Source: Streptomyces sp. DH12 (GTDB taxonomy: Bacteria > Actinomycetota > Actinomycetes > Streptomycetales > Streptomycetaceae). From it: a stretch of 64,000 bases of DNA. Positions 32,201 through 41,307 of this stretch are shown here, piece after piece. A program made the position numbers and the translations under genes. Numbering within the stretch: position 1 is the stretch's first letter; each line of letters starts with the position of its first letter. The DNA is taken from positions 1 to 64,000 of the forward strand of contig NZ_JAHWGT010000029.1 of assembly GCF_020873895.1 (NCBI RefSeq), read 5' to 3'. The notes beneath the pieces are model-generated. The model saw only the letters and a program-made list of their open reading frames with translations. It searched no databases and was not told the DNA's origin.

Positions 32201-33882
32201 GCGTCACGATGCAGACCGAGGACGCCGTCGCCGGCCTCGAGTCCGTTATCGCGAAGCTCAAGGTCACGCCGAGCGGGAAATCCATCACCGTCACCGCCCT
32301 GACCCAGGGCGCCAAGGAGATGCTCAACGACCTGGGCTACACGACGAAGACCCTGCCCGACGGGCGGGTGATGGTCACCGCGAAGACCGGCCAGGCCATC
32401 GACGGCCTCGCCGCCGTCCGAGCGGCGCGCGACGCCCTCCAGGACAAGACCATCACCATCACGACCCGCCGGGTCGTCACCCAGCAGTACATCACGGAGA
32501 CCTCCGGCGAGACGCGGCGCAGAGACAAGCTCCCGGCGGGCCACTACGCCGACGGCGGCATCGTCCACGCCGCGAACGGCCTGCTCGTCCCCGGCTACGC
32601 CCCCCGCCAGGACACCGTGCTGTCCCTGCTCTCCCCGGGCGAAGGGGTCCTCGTCCCCGAGACCGTCCGCAAGCTCGGCGCCGCCTCCGGAATGGGCAGC
32701 CACGGAGTCATCAAGGCCCTCAACGCCTGGGGCCGCTACGGCACCGACATGACCGCGTTCGCCGACGGCGGCATCGCCGCCCCGCAGCGGTTCGCCGACG
32801 GCGGGATCAGCACCTCCTACGACCCCACCGAGCTGTACACCCTCTCCGGGATCGCCTCCTCCTCCCGCGACGACAAGGGGAAGTTCTCCCCGGCGATGTT
32901 CGGCCGGCGCCTCACCTCGTCCCTCCGCGTGGCGCGCGCCTGGCGCAAGGACCTCGCCACGGTCGCTGCCCGGGCCGGGCAGGACGTCGCGGACGCGCTG
33001 GAGGCGATGGGCGAGGACGGCGTCGAGCTCACCCGGAAGATGGCCAACGGCTCCGCGAAGTACACCCGGCAGATGGCCGCGTCCCTGAAGGCTCTCGCCG
33101 ACGTCTCCAAGGCCACCCTCGGCGACTACACCGGGCAGCTCACCAAGACGGTCAAGGACCAGACCGCGTTCCAGAACAACCTGCTCAAGCTCGCCGCGCA
33201 GGGGAACACCGACCTGGCCAAGGCGCTCGCCGAGCAGGGAGACCAAGCCGCCGCCGACCTCGCGGCCGCCGCGGTGAAGGACCCGCGCCGGGCCCGGCAC
33301 GCCAACACCGCCGCCCGCCAAGCGGCCAACGCCCTGTCCCCGGACCAGGTCGAGCAGTTGGTCGCCATCATCGGCGCCATCGCCACCTCCAAGACGGGCA
33401 TCCACGACGTCGCCGCGACGACCGGGCTGGGGGAGGACGACATCATCGCCGTCGCGACGAAGGCGTCCACCCGGATCAAGTCCGCTCTCGGCCCGCGCGC
33501 ATCCCGGTTCCTCGCCGACCTCGCCCGCGCGAGCAAGGGCCTGTCCTACGCCGACGGCGGCATCCGGGAGGGCATCTACTCCACCGTCGGCGGCGCCGTC
33601 ACCTTCGCCGAGCCCCAGACCGGCGGGGAGGCGTTCATCCCGCTCGGCGCGAACAAGCGCCGCGCCGCCACGAAGGTCCTCGCCGACGTCGCCGGACGCT
33701 TCGGCCTGGGCCTGACCGACATCCAGGCATCCCGGCAGGTCGTCGTCGTGAAGGAGGGCGGCGACACCTACGTCACCGTCCCCGCCGTCCGCACCGGCGC
33801 CACCGCAGCAGACATCGGCGCGCAGGTCGGCCGGCAGGTCCGCCGAGCCAGCAGGGGAGGGGTGGCAGCCCGTGGCAAGTGA
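29221..33882 (+). CDS. Tape measure protein
   Basis: 1553 residues from GTG 29221, with GGGAGGG upstream. The first about 350 residues are helical and contain four 29-residue tandem repeats (residues 107-222). Hydrophobic segments lie around residues 350-385 (GLILGAVALATALIPIAAQV; TGFVAAAAGAGALGVAIG) and further on around 580-690. The last third has the Gly-rich YADGGIV/FADGGI motifs and LLSPGEGVLVPETVRKLG typical of actinophage tape measures. Length sets tail length; at about 0.15 nm per residue this predicts a tail near 230 nm. The gene is by far the largest in the virion module. Confidence 0.95.
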   Translation: MSNWTLSVDLRGQGTDLARTLRQNAGHARTLGAAVRSTQRDIRSLGTTSRTAAGHVRALGQATDTTRSALLRLDAQAARTERRLRSLGAQARTLRTQLAQLQSDIRIAVRLDDETGPGAAAVRSTLDALRAESAGIAVRLDDDTATTAAAVRTTLDDLRASATSIAVRLDDETAPGATAIRAALDQLRAESATISVRLDDDTSTATTAVRASLAALRAESPVNLTVDVRLRNAAAAERALRQIQDAAQDAFRRLAVLERRALRTANALNELRTAARGAAGELRRLDRAADGANGRLGDLSTSTRTLRSDMDDLDGSLTQVTGRMGDLRGGLGSVSSAQAGTSRSTKGLILGAVALATALIPIAAQVGPLATGFVAAAAGAGALGVAIGGQIKHIADAAEAEKKYQEAVEKHGKTSEQAAEAERAMLRQMAQIPEPTRRATAAFQNFKDEYVDWSDSLAGDTMPIAENTFTILTDFFPHLTPMVRGSSREVQRFQAIVAGGMQTDRFEDFMDRAAEFSTETLARLNSGMVRLTTGMDTGEVGGDIREFFDFAEQHGPLVGETLSEIARMAMHLLTAAADTGVGVLTLVNALASLINAIPTDVLSTMLQLYTVMKLVGLGAAALAAVTGPAAAGRLAAYFAVMRAAGVAPTLRATAGSMSAVTKASIGLGVLAVAAIGISKLADKARGAPPDVDRLTTSLKNLAETGKFTGELADTFGDIDGVIEKLEKLGQATKDQQKYVDSFQGSGMVGALDDLRAGANDLWQDLTRGEQSITALKDDFKGLDEALAGMAKSGYGEQAAEDYALIQSAARGAGVSTKELAQAFPQYQAALEATAAEQRLVASGMGLFGEQALATKAKLDSQKASADGLRGAIQALNDVNRAGLGGMIAFEQAIDDAAKAAKDNAGQLQMTEGRLDLNSEKARKAATGLQDLATATDEAAAAAREANAPWSEIQAIHDRGRKAFLEAAAAMGLEAQEAEALRQRLLDLPDERSTRVTMQTEDAVAGLESVIAKLKVTPSGKSITVTALTQGAKEMLNDLGYTTKTLPDGRVMVTAKTGQAIDGLAAVRAARDALQDKTITITTRRVVTQQYITETSGETRRRDKLPAGHYADGGIVHAANGLLVPGYAPRQDTVLSLLSPGEGVLVPETVRKLGAASGMGSHGVIKALNAWGRYGTDMTAFADGGIAAPQRFADGGISTSYDPTELYTLSGIASSSRDDKGKFSPAMFGRRLTSSLRVARAWRKDLATVAARAGQDVADALEAMGEDGVELTRKMANGSAKYTRQMAASLKALADVSKATLGDYTGQLTKTVKDQTAFQNNLLKLAAQGNTDLAKALAEQGDQAAADLAAAAVKDPRRARHANTAARQAANALSPDQVEQLVAIIGAIATSKTGIHDVAATTGLGEDDIIAVATKASTRIKSALGPRASRFLADLARASKGLSYADGGIREGIYSTVGGAVTFAEPQTGGEAFIPLGANKRRAATKVLADVAGRFGLGLTDIQASRQVVVVKEGGDTYVTVPAVRTGATAADIGAQVGRQVRRASRGGVAARGK
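29539..29886 (+). repeat. Four 87-bp tandem repeats in the tape measure gene
   Basis: Four consecutive 29-codon units begin IAVRLDDET, IAVRLDDDT, IAVRLDDET and ISVRLDDDT and end in LRAES or a close variant. The spacing is exact, so they arose by in-frame duplication. Units differ at many synonymous positions, so the duplication is not recent. Confidence 0.85.
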
Positions 33883-34777
33883 GCCCGTACTGTCCGATGG
33901 GCAGGTCGACCTGTGCGGCACCGTCATCGGCCGCGGCACCACCGTCAACCTCATCGAGATCACCGGCCTGGGCCGGCCCCCGGTCCGCGACAACGACCGC
34001 GACCAGCCCGGGCACGACGGGTCCTGGCCGGGCCCGGACTACTTCGTGCCCCGGTCCGTGCAGATCGACGCCGCCATCAAGACCCCCGGCGACCCCACCG
34101 CGTGCGAGACGATGCTCGCTACCCTCCAGCAGCCCGCCTGGGACCCGACCGTCCGGCTCGCCGGCGGCGCCACCATGCACCTGCGGATCAAGCGCCCCGG
34201 CCGCCCGACCAAGCGCCTGGAGGGCCGCCTGCGCCGCCTCGAATCCGAGTACGCGCAGGTCAAGCACGGCTACATGCCCCTGGACATCGAGTTCGTCGCC
34301 ACCGACCCCACCTGGTACGCCGACACCGAGACCGTCACCGAGATCCCCCTCGGCTGGCTCACCGGGGGCGGCTTCGCCGCGCCCGTGGCCGCACCGATCT
34401 ACGTCCAGGACGGCGCCACGGCCGCCGACCGGCCCGGCTGGGCCACCAACGCGGGCACCGCCGACGCCTGGCCCATCATCCGCATCACCGGGCCCTGCTC
34501 CAACGTGACGATCATCCACGTCGACAGCGGCCGGACCCTCGCCATGCCGACCCTGAGCCTCACCGCCGGGCAGTGGGTGCAGATCGACACCCGGCCCGGG
34601 CACCGCACCGTCACCCGGGAGACCGGCGGCAACGCCACCTCCCTGCTCACCCCCGCCTCCCGGATCGACCTGTTCTCCCTGCCGCCCGGCACCAGCGAGA
34701 TGCGGTGGACTGCGTTCGACCACACCAACACCGCCCGCATGCGCCTGACCTGGCGCGACGCCTACACCGCCCTCTGA
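33872..34777 (+). CDS. Distal tail protein (Dit-like)
   Basis: 301 residues from GTG 33872, overlapping the tape measure end by 11 nt. The N-terminal half carries the usual Dit-like beta-barrel features (VNLIEITGLGRPPVRDNDRD; TMHLRIKRPGRPTKRLEGRL; YMPLDIEFVATDPTWYADT). The C-terminal half is a second beta domain (WPIIRITGPCSNVTIIHVDS; VQIDTRPGHRTVTRETGG) similar to siphophage tail proteins with a galectin-like extension. It forms the ring that joins the tube to the tail tip. Confidence 0.8.
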   Translation: MASEPVLSDGQVDLCGTVIGRGTTVNLIEITGLGRPPVRDNDRDQPGHDGSWPGPDYFVPRSVQIDAAIKTPGDPTACETMLATLQQPAWDPTVRLAGGATMHLRIKRPGRPTKRLEGRLRRLESEYAQVKHGYMPLDIEFVATDPTWYADTETVTEIPLGWLTGGGFAAPVAAPIYVQDGATAADRPGWATNAGTADAWPIIRITGPCSNVTIIHVDSGRTLAMPTLSLTAGQWVQIDTRPGHRTVTRETGGNATSLLTPASRIDLFSLPPGTSEMRWTAFDHTNTARMRLTWRDAYTAL

Positions 34778-34787
34778 GGAGCCCGCC

Positions 34788-35726
34788 GTGACCCTGATCC
34801 CGCAGCCGATCCTCGTCAACGGGGCGACCCACTCCGCGCAGCAGTTCCGCCTGCTCGTCGAGGACCTGTCCCGGGGCAACGAGGGCATCACCCGCGGCAC
34901 CGACATGAAAGTCACCCAGCTCGGCACCCCCGGCGGCAGCGTGCAGGTCGCCTCCGGCACCGGTGTCGTCCGCGGCCGCTTCGCCGCCTTCCAGGGCACC
35001 TACTCGGTCGCGAACGTCGGCTCCACGACCGTCGCCATCGCCGGCACCGGCGGCACCCCGCGCTCCGACCTGCTCATCCTGCGCATCGAGGACCCCCAGT
35101 ACGAGGGCGTCCTTGACCCGGCCGTCGACGCCGTCGCCTACTTCCAGGTCATCTCCAACGTCTCCTCCACCGCCACCGCGATTCCCGACGGGCGCACCGG
35201 CATCCCCCTCGCCCGGATCGACATCCCCGCCTCCACCTCCACCATCACCGACGCGATGATCGTGGACGTCCGGAAGATCGCCAACCCGCGCCGGGAGCGG
35301 GAACTACTGCCCCCGCAGTCGCCCACCGCCCTCAGCGCGCTGATCGGCGCCAGCACCACCTACTCCTACTTCTCCACCGCCCCGGGCTGGAACATCGCCG
35401 TCCCCTCCTGGGCGAGCACCGCCCGCGTCCGCGTCGACGGGTCCGCGCTGCGCCTGACCACCGCCGACTTCTACGGCGGCTTCCGCGCGACCCTCGGCGC
35501 CTCCCTCGTCCTGCAGAACGTCACCATCGACGACAACGGCGGCGCGACCACCCGCCGCGTACAGTCGGTGTCCGCCGACACCCTCACCATCCCCGACGCC
35601 TACCGCGGCACCACCCAGCTCCTCCGCGCCCAGGCCGCCGGGTACTCCGGCAACGCCGGCCGGATCGCCGTCGACCCCTCCTCCACCCTGATCGGCGACA
35701 TCGAGTTCATCGAGGCGCCCCGATGA
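34788..35726 (+). CDS. Minor tail / baseplate protein
   Basis: 312 residues from GTG 34788. Beta-rich, with a segment QFRLLVEDLSRGNEGITRGT followed by GGSVQVASGTGVVRGRFAAF and SDLLILRIEDPQYEGV, a pattern common to minor tail proteins in Streptomyces and Arthrobacter phages. Its order (after Dit-like and before the Tal-like gene) suggests a tail-tip structural role. The stop overlaps the next ATG. Confidence 0.7.
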   Translation: MTLIPQPILVNGATHSAQQFRLLVEDLSRGNEGITRGTDMKVTQLGTPGGSVQVASGTGVVRGRFAAFQGTYSVANVGSTTVAIAGTGGTPRSDLLILRIEDPQYEGVLDPAVDAVAYFQVISNVSSTATAIPDGRTGIPLARIDIPASTSTITDAMIVDVRKIANPRRERELLPPQSPTALSALIGASTTYSYFSTAPGWNIAVPSWASTARVRVDGSALRLTTADFYGGFRATLGASLVLQNVTIDDNGGATTRRVQSVSADTLTIPDAYRGTTQLLRAQAAGYSGNAGRIAVDPSSTLIGDIEFIEAPR

Positions 35727-36823
35727 CCAGCCAGGACCGGATCCTCACCCAGCACGCCCTGACCGGCGAGTGGCTGTCCATGACCCTGCCCCTGCGCGAC
35801 CTGGAGTACGGGCCCGAGCTGTGCGGGCCCGGCAGCCTGTCGGGCACGCTGGCGCCGCGCCTGCTGGCCCAGCACCCCACCCTCGCCGACCCCGGCACCA
35901 CGAACATCTACGTCGAGTCCGACGGCGAGATCCAGTGGGGCGGCCTCGTCTGGGACGTCCGCACCCAAGGCGATCAGCTCGCCCTCGAGGCCGCGTCCTG
36001 GTCCTCCTACGCCCAGCACCGCCACGACCTCGACGGCGAGCTCGGCGGCCGCGGCCCCTACACCAACGCCGACCCCTGCAAGGTCGTCCGCGACATCTGG
36101 GCCTACCTCCAGTCGGTACCCGACGGGAACCTCGGCGTCCTCGTCGACTCCACCACCTCCACGGCGAAGGTCGGCACCCCCGCGGACCCCTACAGCTTTC
36201 CGTTCTGGGAGCACCCCAACCTCGGGGACCGGATGGACGACCTCGTCTCCGGCGACGCCACCCCCGACTACACCTGCACCACCACCTGGAACGCCGACAA
36301 GACGGCGGTGGTGAAGCGGATCCGCCTCGGCTGGCCCCGCCTGGGCGCCCGCCGCACCGACATCTCCTTCGCCTCCGGCGTAAACATCGTCGAGGACCCC
36401 GAGATCCAGCTCGCCGGCGACGACTACGCCCAGGTCGTCATCGCCGCCGGCGCCGGGGACGGCCGCGCCAAGCGCCGCCAGATCTCCGCCGTCCGCAACG
36501 GCCGCCTCCGCCTCGAACACGTCCTGGACCTGCCCGACATCAAGGCCAACGACGTCCTCGCCGCCCGCGCCTCCGCCGAACGCGCCGTACGCCAGAACCT
36601 CGGCACCGTCGAGCAGATCACCATCCGCGACACCCCCGCCGCGCCGTTCGGCTCCTGGCAGGTCGGTGACGACATCTACACCCGCGTCCACAACGCCTGG
36701 ACCAACTACACCGGCTGGTGCCGCGTCACCGGCTGGACGATCCGCCCCCACGCCGTCGGCGGGCCGCAGGCCACCATCAGCCTCCGCCCGGCCGACACCT
36801 ACCAGTACGGAGGCACCACGTGA
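35723..36823 (+). CDS. Tail tip protein (gp37/Tal-like minor tail protein)
   Basis: 366 residues. It begins LTQHALTGEWLSMTLPLRDL, then IYVESDGEIQWGGLVWDVRT and GDQLALEAASWSSYAQHR, the pattern of siphovirus ReqiPepy6 gp37-like proteins that form the tail hub. The C-terminal ITIRDTPAAPFGSWQVGDDI and VTGWTIRPHA segments also fit. It probably forms the central hub through which DNA passes. The TGA overlaps the GTG of the next gene. Confidence 0.75.
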   Translation: MTSQDRILTQHALTGEWLSMTLPLRDLEYGPELCGPGSLSGTLAPRLLAQHPTLADPGTTNIYVESDGEIQWGGLVWDVRTQGDQLALEAASWSSYAQHRHDLDGELGGRGPYTNADPCKVVRDIWAYLQSVPDGNLGVLVDSTTSTAKVGTPADPYSFPFWEHPNLGDRMDDLVSGDATPDYTCTTTWNADKTAVVKRIRLGWPRLGARRTDISFASGVNIVEDPEIQLAGDDYAQVVIAAGAGDGRAKRRQISAVRNGRLRLEHVLDLPDIKANDVLAARASAERAVRQNLGTVEQITIRDTPAAPFGSWQVGDDIYTRVHNAWTNYTGWCRVTGWTIRPHAVGGPQATISLRPADTYQYGGTT

Positions 36824-38559
36824 CCTACGACATCGGCCGTGAGCTCGCACAGCTCAAGAAGCGGCTGGAGGCAGTCGAGCGGCAATCCCGCCTCGGCTCC
36901 GCCAGCGTCGACGACACCACCCTCGAGATCCGCGACGCCACCGGATCCCTCCGCGGGCTGATCGGCCAGCAGGCCGACGGCACCACCGCCGTCAACGTCG
37001 TCAACGGACCCACCCCACCCGCCCCCTCCACGCCCAGCGTCACACCTGCGCTCGGCGGCCTCGCCGTCACCTGGGACGGAACCTTCACCGGTGGCGCTCC
37101 GGCCCCGCTCGACTGGTCCCGTGTCGAAGTCCACGCCGCCCCGGACACCGGCTTCACCCCGACTCCAGACACCCTCCAGGCCACCATCGAGTCGCCGCAG
37201 GGCGGCATCGTCTACCTTCCCGCCACCGAGCCTCTGCACGTACTTCTGTTGTCGAGGAACACCTCCGGCGCTGCCTCCTCCACCACCACGACCGTCGGCC
37301 CCTACGAAGCGCGCCCCCTCGCCGACGACATCGGGCCTGGCGGCATCACCGAAACCCACATCGCCGACGGAGCTGTCACGACGCCCAAGGTCTTCGCCAA
37401 CGCCATCACCACCCCCCTCCTGGCCGCCGGATCGGTGGACGCCGTCGCGCTCAAGGCGGACGCCATCACCGGAAAGATCATCACCGGGGGCGTCATCAAC
37501 GGCGCCGAGTTCCACAGCGACAACGGCGCCGGCGCACTTGTCGACATCGAGGACGGCAAGGTAACCACCACCGCGTCCAACGGCTGGAAGATCCTCATCG
37601 ACCCCACCCAGGCGCGGCCCGTCGTGGACTTTCACGACGGCGCGGGCAACATCGCAGGGTCCATCAACGGGTCCGGCGACAACGGCGAGCCCTCCCTCAA
37701 CATCTCCAGCGGTCCCTTCCCCGATGGCGCCATCACCGACTGGCGCTGGGTCACCGCCCTCGGCCGGGACGCCACGGGCAACGGATGGCGAGTGGCCCGC
37801 GTGCGGCATTCCGACAACAGCGTCCAATCCGGCGGCCACATCCACGCCACCCCCACCTACACCCAGATCGGCTACATCGACACCGCGAACCCGACCGACA
37901 ACGTCAACCTCTACATCGGGTTTCGCCACTTCCTCTTCCACGAGGGCCGCGCCTCCATCCAGCCCCCGGCGAGCGCGGACAGCGCCCTGACCGTGTCCGC
38001 GAAGGCGGCCCACACCGGCAAGCTCCTCCACGTCCGCCTGGGCGACGCCGACCGCCTCACCGTTTCGCCGGCAGGAGACCTCCAAGCCGCCGGCAGCATC
38101 GCCGCACCAGCCCTGACCGTCACCGGAACAGCAACGGTCGGCCAGCTCGCCGCCGACACCACCACCTGGACGGCCTACACCCCCACCGTCGCCGGCGGCG
38201 GCACCGCGACCTACACCGCCCGCACCGGCTGGTACTACAAGCTCGGAAAGATCGTCTTCTTCTCCGCCGAGTTCACCGTCGGGACCGCCGGCAGCGGCGC
38301 CTCCCTCGTCACCGTGACGACGCCCACCGCCATCGACCGCACCACCCGCCAGGTGTTCCCCCTGCACGCCAAGGGCGCCTGGACCTCCGGCATGGCTGGC
38401 AACGGCAACGCGGTCTCCCTCGAGACCGGCAGCGGCAACGTCATCGACCACCTGTCGATGTCGAACGACAACGCGCAGAACCGCGACGGCGTCCTCGCTG
38501 GCGTCAACCTGCTCTCCACGGCCCGCATCAGCATCACCGGCTGGTACCGCGAAGCCTGA
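36820..38559 (+). CDS. Minor tail / host-recognition protein, 579 aa
   Basis: Starts at GTG 36820 within the previous gene's stop. An N-terminal coiled coil (IGRELAQLKKRLEAVERQSR) is followed by DDTTLEIRDATGSLRGLIGQ, a fibronectin-like segment (PSVTPALGGLAVTWDGTFTG), and then ITETHIADGAVTTPKVFANA-type repeats that build beta-helical fibre shafts. The C-terminal 150 residues form a separate beta-rich head (TGWYYKLGKIVFFSAEFTVG; ISITGWYREA), likely the receptor-binding part. Architecture matches side or central tail fibres. Confidence 0.75.
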   Translation: MTYDIGRELAQLKKRLEAVERQSRLGSASVDDTTLEIRDATGSLRGLIGQQADGTTAVNVVNGPTPPAPSTPSVTPALGGLAVTWDGTFTGGAPAPLDWSRVEVHAAPDTGFTPTPDTLQATIESPQGGIVYLPATEPLHVLLLSRNTSGAASSTTTTVGPYEARPLADDIGPGGITETHIADGAVTTPKVFANAITTPLLAAGSVDAVALKADAITGKIITGGVINGAEFHSDNGAGALVDIEDGKVTTTASNGWKILIDPTQARPVVDFHDGAGNIAGSINGSGDNGEPSLNISSGPFPDGAITDWRWVTALGRDATGNGWRVARVRHSDNSVQSGGHIHATPTYTQIGYIDTANPTDNVNLYIGFRHFLFHEGRASIQPPASADSALTVSAKAAHTGKLLHVRLGDADRLTVSPAGDLQAAGSIAAPALTVTGTATVGQLAADTTTWTAYTPTVAGGGTATYTARTGWYYKLGKIVFFSAEFTVGTAGSGASLVTVTTPTAIDRTTRQVFPLHAKGAWTSGMAGNGNAVSLETGSGNVIDHLSMSNDNAQNRDGVLAGVNLLSTARISITGWYREA

Positions 38560-38734
38560 CCCCACCCCCACCCGGCGGTGAGCAGGGCAATGCCCGCCCG
38601 CCCAGGCGCCTACGCTGAACCCGACGGCGACCCTCCGCCGAGCTCCACCCCCCGAGGGACTGCGCGACGGCCACTGGCCGCGCAGCACACCACCCACCAG
38701 CTCTGGGCGCGGGGAGATCCAGGAGCTCGGGCGA

Positions 38735-39550
38735 GTGCCCACCACCATCGACGCCTACGCGTACCCGGTCCAGCCGTCCCTCGGCCGCCACCACGTCCTC
38801 GACGGCCGCAGCCTGGCCTACCGGCGCCCCTACGACGGCCACCGGCTGCGCACCGCCGCGTGGGAACCGCGCATCCCCGTCCTCGACCAGCGCAACCTCC
38901 TCTCCCAGGGCGTCCACACCAGCACCATGGGCCTCGACACCGACATCGACGCGCTCGCCTCGTGCACCGGCAACGCCGCCGCCGCGCTGCTGTCCGTCAT
39001 CGCCCCCGACCGCGCGGCCGCCGACGGCCTTGACCTCGCGGACGCGGCGGCCGCCCAGCGGTACGCCATCGACCTGTACTCCGACGCCACCCGCCACGAC
39101 CGCTGGCACACCGCGTGCTGGCCCACCGACGACTGCGGCTCCTCCGGCCTCGGCGTCGCCAAGGCCCTCCGCGCGCGCGGCCTCATCGACCAGTACGGCC
39201 ACGCGATGACCGCCGAAGAGCTGTGCGCGCTGCTCCAGACGGGGCCCGTCCTCCTCGGCATGCCCTGGTACGCCGCGTTCTCCGAGCCGGACCGGGACGG
39301 GTTCATCGACAACGTCGCCTGGTCCGCCTCCCCCCTCGAAGGCGGCCACGAGGTGTGCGTCACCGCCCTGGAACGGGTCCCGAACTGGGACGGGGTCCTC
39401 GACTACGACCACACCATCCTGCGCTTCCGCAACTCCTGGGGCGCGACGTGGGGCGACCACGGCGACGGCCGGCTGCGCCTGTCCACCTACCTCGCCATCC
39501 AGGCCCACTGCGACGTCATCCAGCCCCGACTCGACGGAGTGACCCCGTGA
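38735..39550 (+). CDS. Papain-like C1 cysteine peptidase
   Basis: 271 residues from GTG 38735. The catalytic set is complete and in order: LASCTGNAA with Cys77, SPLEGGHEVCVTAL with His205, and FRNSWGATWGDHG with Asn233 (matching the NSWG signature). The N-terminal region (VLDQRNLLSQGVHTSTMGLD) corresponds to the Gln-containing oxyanion region, here RN-L rather than QG-CGSC, so the oxyanion Gln is uncertain. There is no signal peptide. It lies between the tail fibre gene and the endolysin and overlaps the latter, suggesting a lysis or tail-tip peptidase. Confidence 0.85.
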   Translation: MPTTIDAYAYPVQPSLGRHHVLDGRSLAYRRPYDGHRLRTAAWEPRIPVLDQRNLLSQGVHTSTMGLDTDIDALASCTGNAAAALLSVIAPDRAAADGLDLADAAAAQRYAIDLYSDATRHDRWHTACWPTDDCGSSGLGVAKALRARGLIDQYGHAMTAEELCALLQTGPVLLGMPWYAAFSEPDRDGFIDNVAWSASPLEGGHEVCVTALERVPNWDGVLDYDHTILRFRNSWGATWGDHGDGRLRLSTYLAIQAHCDVIQPRLDGVTP

Positions 39551-40863
39551 CCACCTTCCACGTGGCGGTCGACCACCTCGACCCCGACACCCTCACCCCC
39601 ACGACGACCTACCTGGGCACCTGCGACCAGGCCCACGTCGACGAGGTCCGCGCCATCGCCGCCCTCGACACCAGCCCCCGCCACGTGCGCGAGCACCCCC
39701 GCCAGCCGGGCGCGTTCCTGGTGCTGCGCGACGACGGCGACCTCGACGTGTACGTCCCGGTCGACGCCCCCGACTTCACCGTCCGCGACCCGGACCCGGC
39801 CCTGCCGGCCGACACCCCCGACGGGGAGACGCCGGATCTGCCGCGCGGCGCCGCGGGGCCCGCCTACATCGCCGGCGCCGTCCGCTTCGGCGCCCAGCGC
39901 ATCGGCGGTGCCATGGACACCAGCTCCCCGCCCCGGGTCGTGTGGCACACCACCGAGTCCCCGGCCGGCAGCAGCTACTTCTACAGCGTGGCCACCTTCC
40001 TCATCCGGGTCGGCGCCGAACCGCAGGTCATCTACGACCCCGTCTCCGACCTCCTCGGCCAGTTCGGGCCGCTCACCTCGAGCGGCCGCGCGCTGCGCAA
40101 CGACGGCACCCGCCGCACCAACCGCGAGGGGAAGGTGTGCATCCAGGTCGAGGTCCTCGGCCGGGCCCGCTCCCCGTGGACGGACGGCTTCGACCCGGCG
40201 GCGAAGCCGAACTTCCGCAAGCTCCTCGCCGCGGCCCGCGCGCACGGCGTGCCCGACACCTGGCCCGCCGGCTCCCCGGCCGCGACCGCTGCTGCGGCGA
40301 CCCGCCGCGACCGCACCACCTGGCAGACCCGCGGCGGGCACTACGGGCACTCCCAGGTCCCCGGCAACGACCACTGGGACCCGGGCGGCATCGACACCGG
40401 CATCGTGCCGGGCAAGCCCGACGCCCCGGGCCCCAGCACCCCGCCCCCGGCCACCGGCGTCCACGTCGTGAAGAAGGGCGAGACCCTCTCCGCCATCGCC
40501 GCCCGCCACAAGACGACCGTCCCCGTCCTGGCCAAGCTCAACGGCCTGAAGGACCCGGACGTGCTCAAGACCGGCCAGCGCCTCAAGCTCCCCACCGCCG
40601 CACCGAAACCGCAGTACGAGCCGTTCCCGGGCGCCGCGTTCTTCCACACCGGCCGGCGCTCCCCCCTCATCACCGCGATGGGCCGCCGCCTCGTCGCCGA
40701 GGGCTGCGGCCGCTACAACCACGGCCCGGGCCCGCAGTTCACCAACGCCGACCGGAACTCCTACGCCGCATGGCAGCGCAAGCTCGGCTACTCCGGCGCG
40801 GACGCCGACGGCATCCCCGGCAAGGCGTCCTGGGACGCCCTGAAGGTCCCCAAGCAGCTCTGA
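39547..40863 (+). CDS. Endolysin: amidase-2 domain, LysM and peptidoglycan-binding domain
   Basis: 438 residues from GTG 39547. After a small N-terminal domain (residues about 1-85) comes an N-acetylmuramoyl-L-alanine amidase region (VWHTTESPAGSSYF; IQVEVLGRA; HYGHSQVPGNDHWDPG, with the His residues expected to bind Zn). A LysM domain follows (residues about 305-350: VHVVKKGETLSAIAARHKTT, then LNGLKDPDVLKTGQRLKLP). The C-terminus (ADRNSYAAWQRKLGYSGADA) is a peptidoglycan-binding module typical of Streptomyces phage lysins. It degrades the cell wall at lysis. The gene overlaps the C1 peptidase and precedes holin-like genes. Confidence 0.9.
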   Translation: MTTFHVAVDHLDPDTLTPTTTYLGTCDQAHVDEVRAIAALDTSPRHVREHPRQPGAFLVLRDDGDLDVYVPVDAPDFTVRDPDPALPADTPDGETPDLPRGAAGPAYIAGAVRFGAQRIGGAMDTSSPPRVVWHTTESPAGSSYFYSVATFLIRVGAEPQVIYDPVSDLLGQFGPLTSSGRALRNDGTRRTNREGKVCIQVEVLGRARSPWTDGFDPAAKPNFRKLLAAARAHGVPDTWPAGSPAATAAAATRRDRTTWQTRGGHYGHSQVPGNDHWDPGGIDTGIVPGKPDAPGPSTPPPATGVHVVKKGETLSAIAARHKTTVPVLAKLNGLKDPDVLKTGQRLKLPTAAPKPQYEPFPGAAFFHTGRRSPLITAMGRRLVAEGCGRYNHGPGPQFTNADRNSYAAWQRKLGYSGADADGIPGKASWDALKVPKQL

Positions 40864-40905
40864 CCTCCCTGAACCCGCCCGCCCGCTCACCCCTTGGAGA
40901 CACCT

Positions 40906-41268
40906 GTGTCCACCCCGAAGTTCTTCGGCCGGGAGCCCGCCGCCTGGCTCGCCCTGGTCGCCGTCCTCGTCAAGCTCGCCGCCGCGTTCGGCTGGGACGC
41001 CAGCCCCACCGTGCAGGCCGCCGTCAACGGCTTCGCCGCCGCGGGCATGGGCGTGCTCATCGCCCTCGTCGTGAAGGACGGCCTCGGCGCCGCCATCGTC
41101 GGCTTCGCCCAGGGCGCACTCGCCCTCGCGCTCGGCCTCGGCCTCGACTGGTCCAGTGAGCGGCAAGCCGTCGTCATGGCCTTCGTCACCGTCGCCGTCG
41201 GCATGTGGGACCGCACCCAGGTCACCGCTCCTGTCCCGCCGAGCCCGGCGCGGCCCACCACGCCCTGA
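40906..41268 (+). CDS. Holin-like membrane protein
   Basis: 120 residues from GTG 40906, with GGAG upstream. Three hydrophobic segments ([50 protein letters not shown] and the following [14 protein letters not shown]) and a short cytosolic tail fit actinophage holins. It would form membrane lesions that release the endolysin. Direct placement after the endolysin supports the role. Confidence 0.75.
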   Translation: MSTPKFFGREPAAWLALVAVLVKLAAAFGWDASPTVQAAVNGFAAAGMGVLIALVVKDGLGAAIVGFAQGALALALGLGLDWSSERQAVVMAFVTVAVGMWDRTQVTAPVPPSPARPTTP

Positions 41269-41307
41269 CCCGTATCCCGCCCACACCCCCCACCACCCGG
41301 AGTTCCC

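Noticed and set aside
30199-33993. Long minus-strand frame opposite the tape measure gene
   Set aside because: Gly/Val-rich shadow frame of a long GC-rich gene; no recognisable domain.
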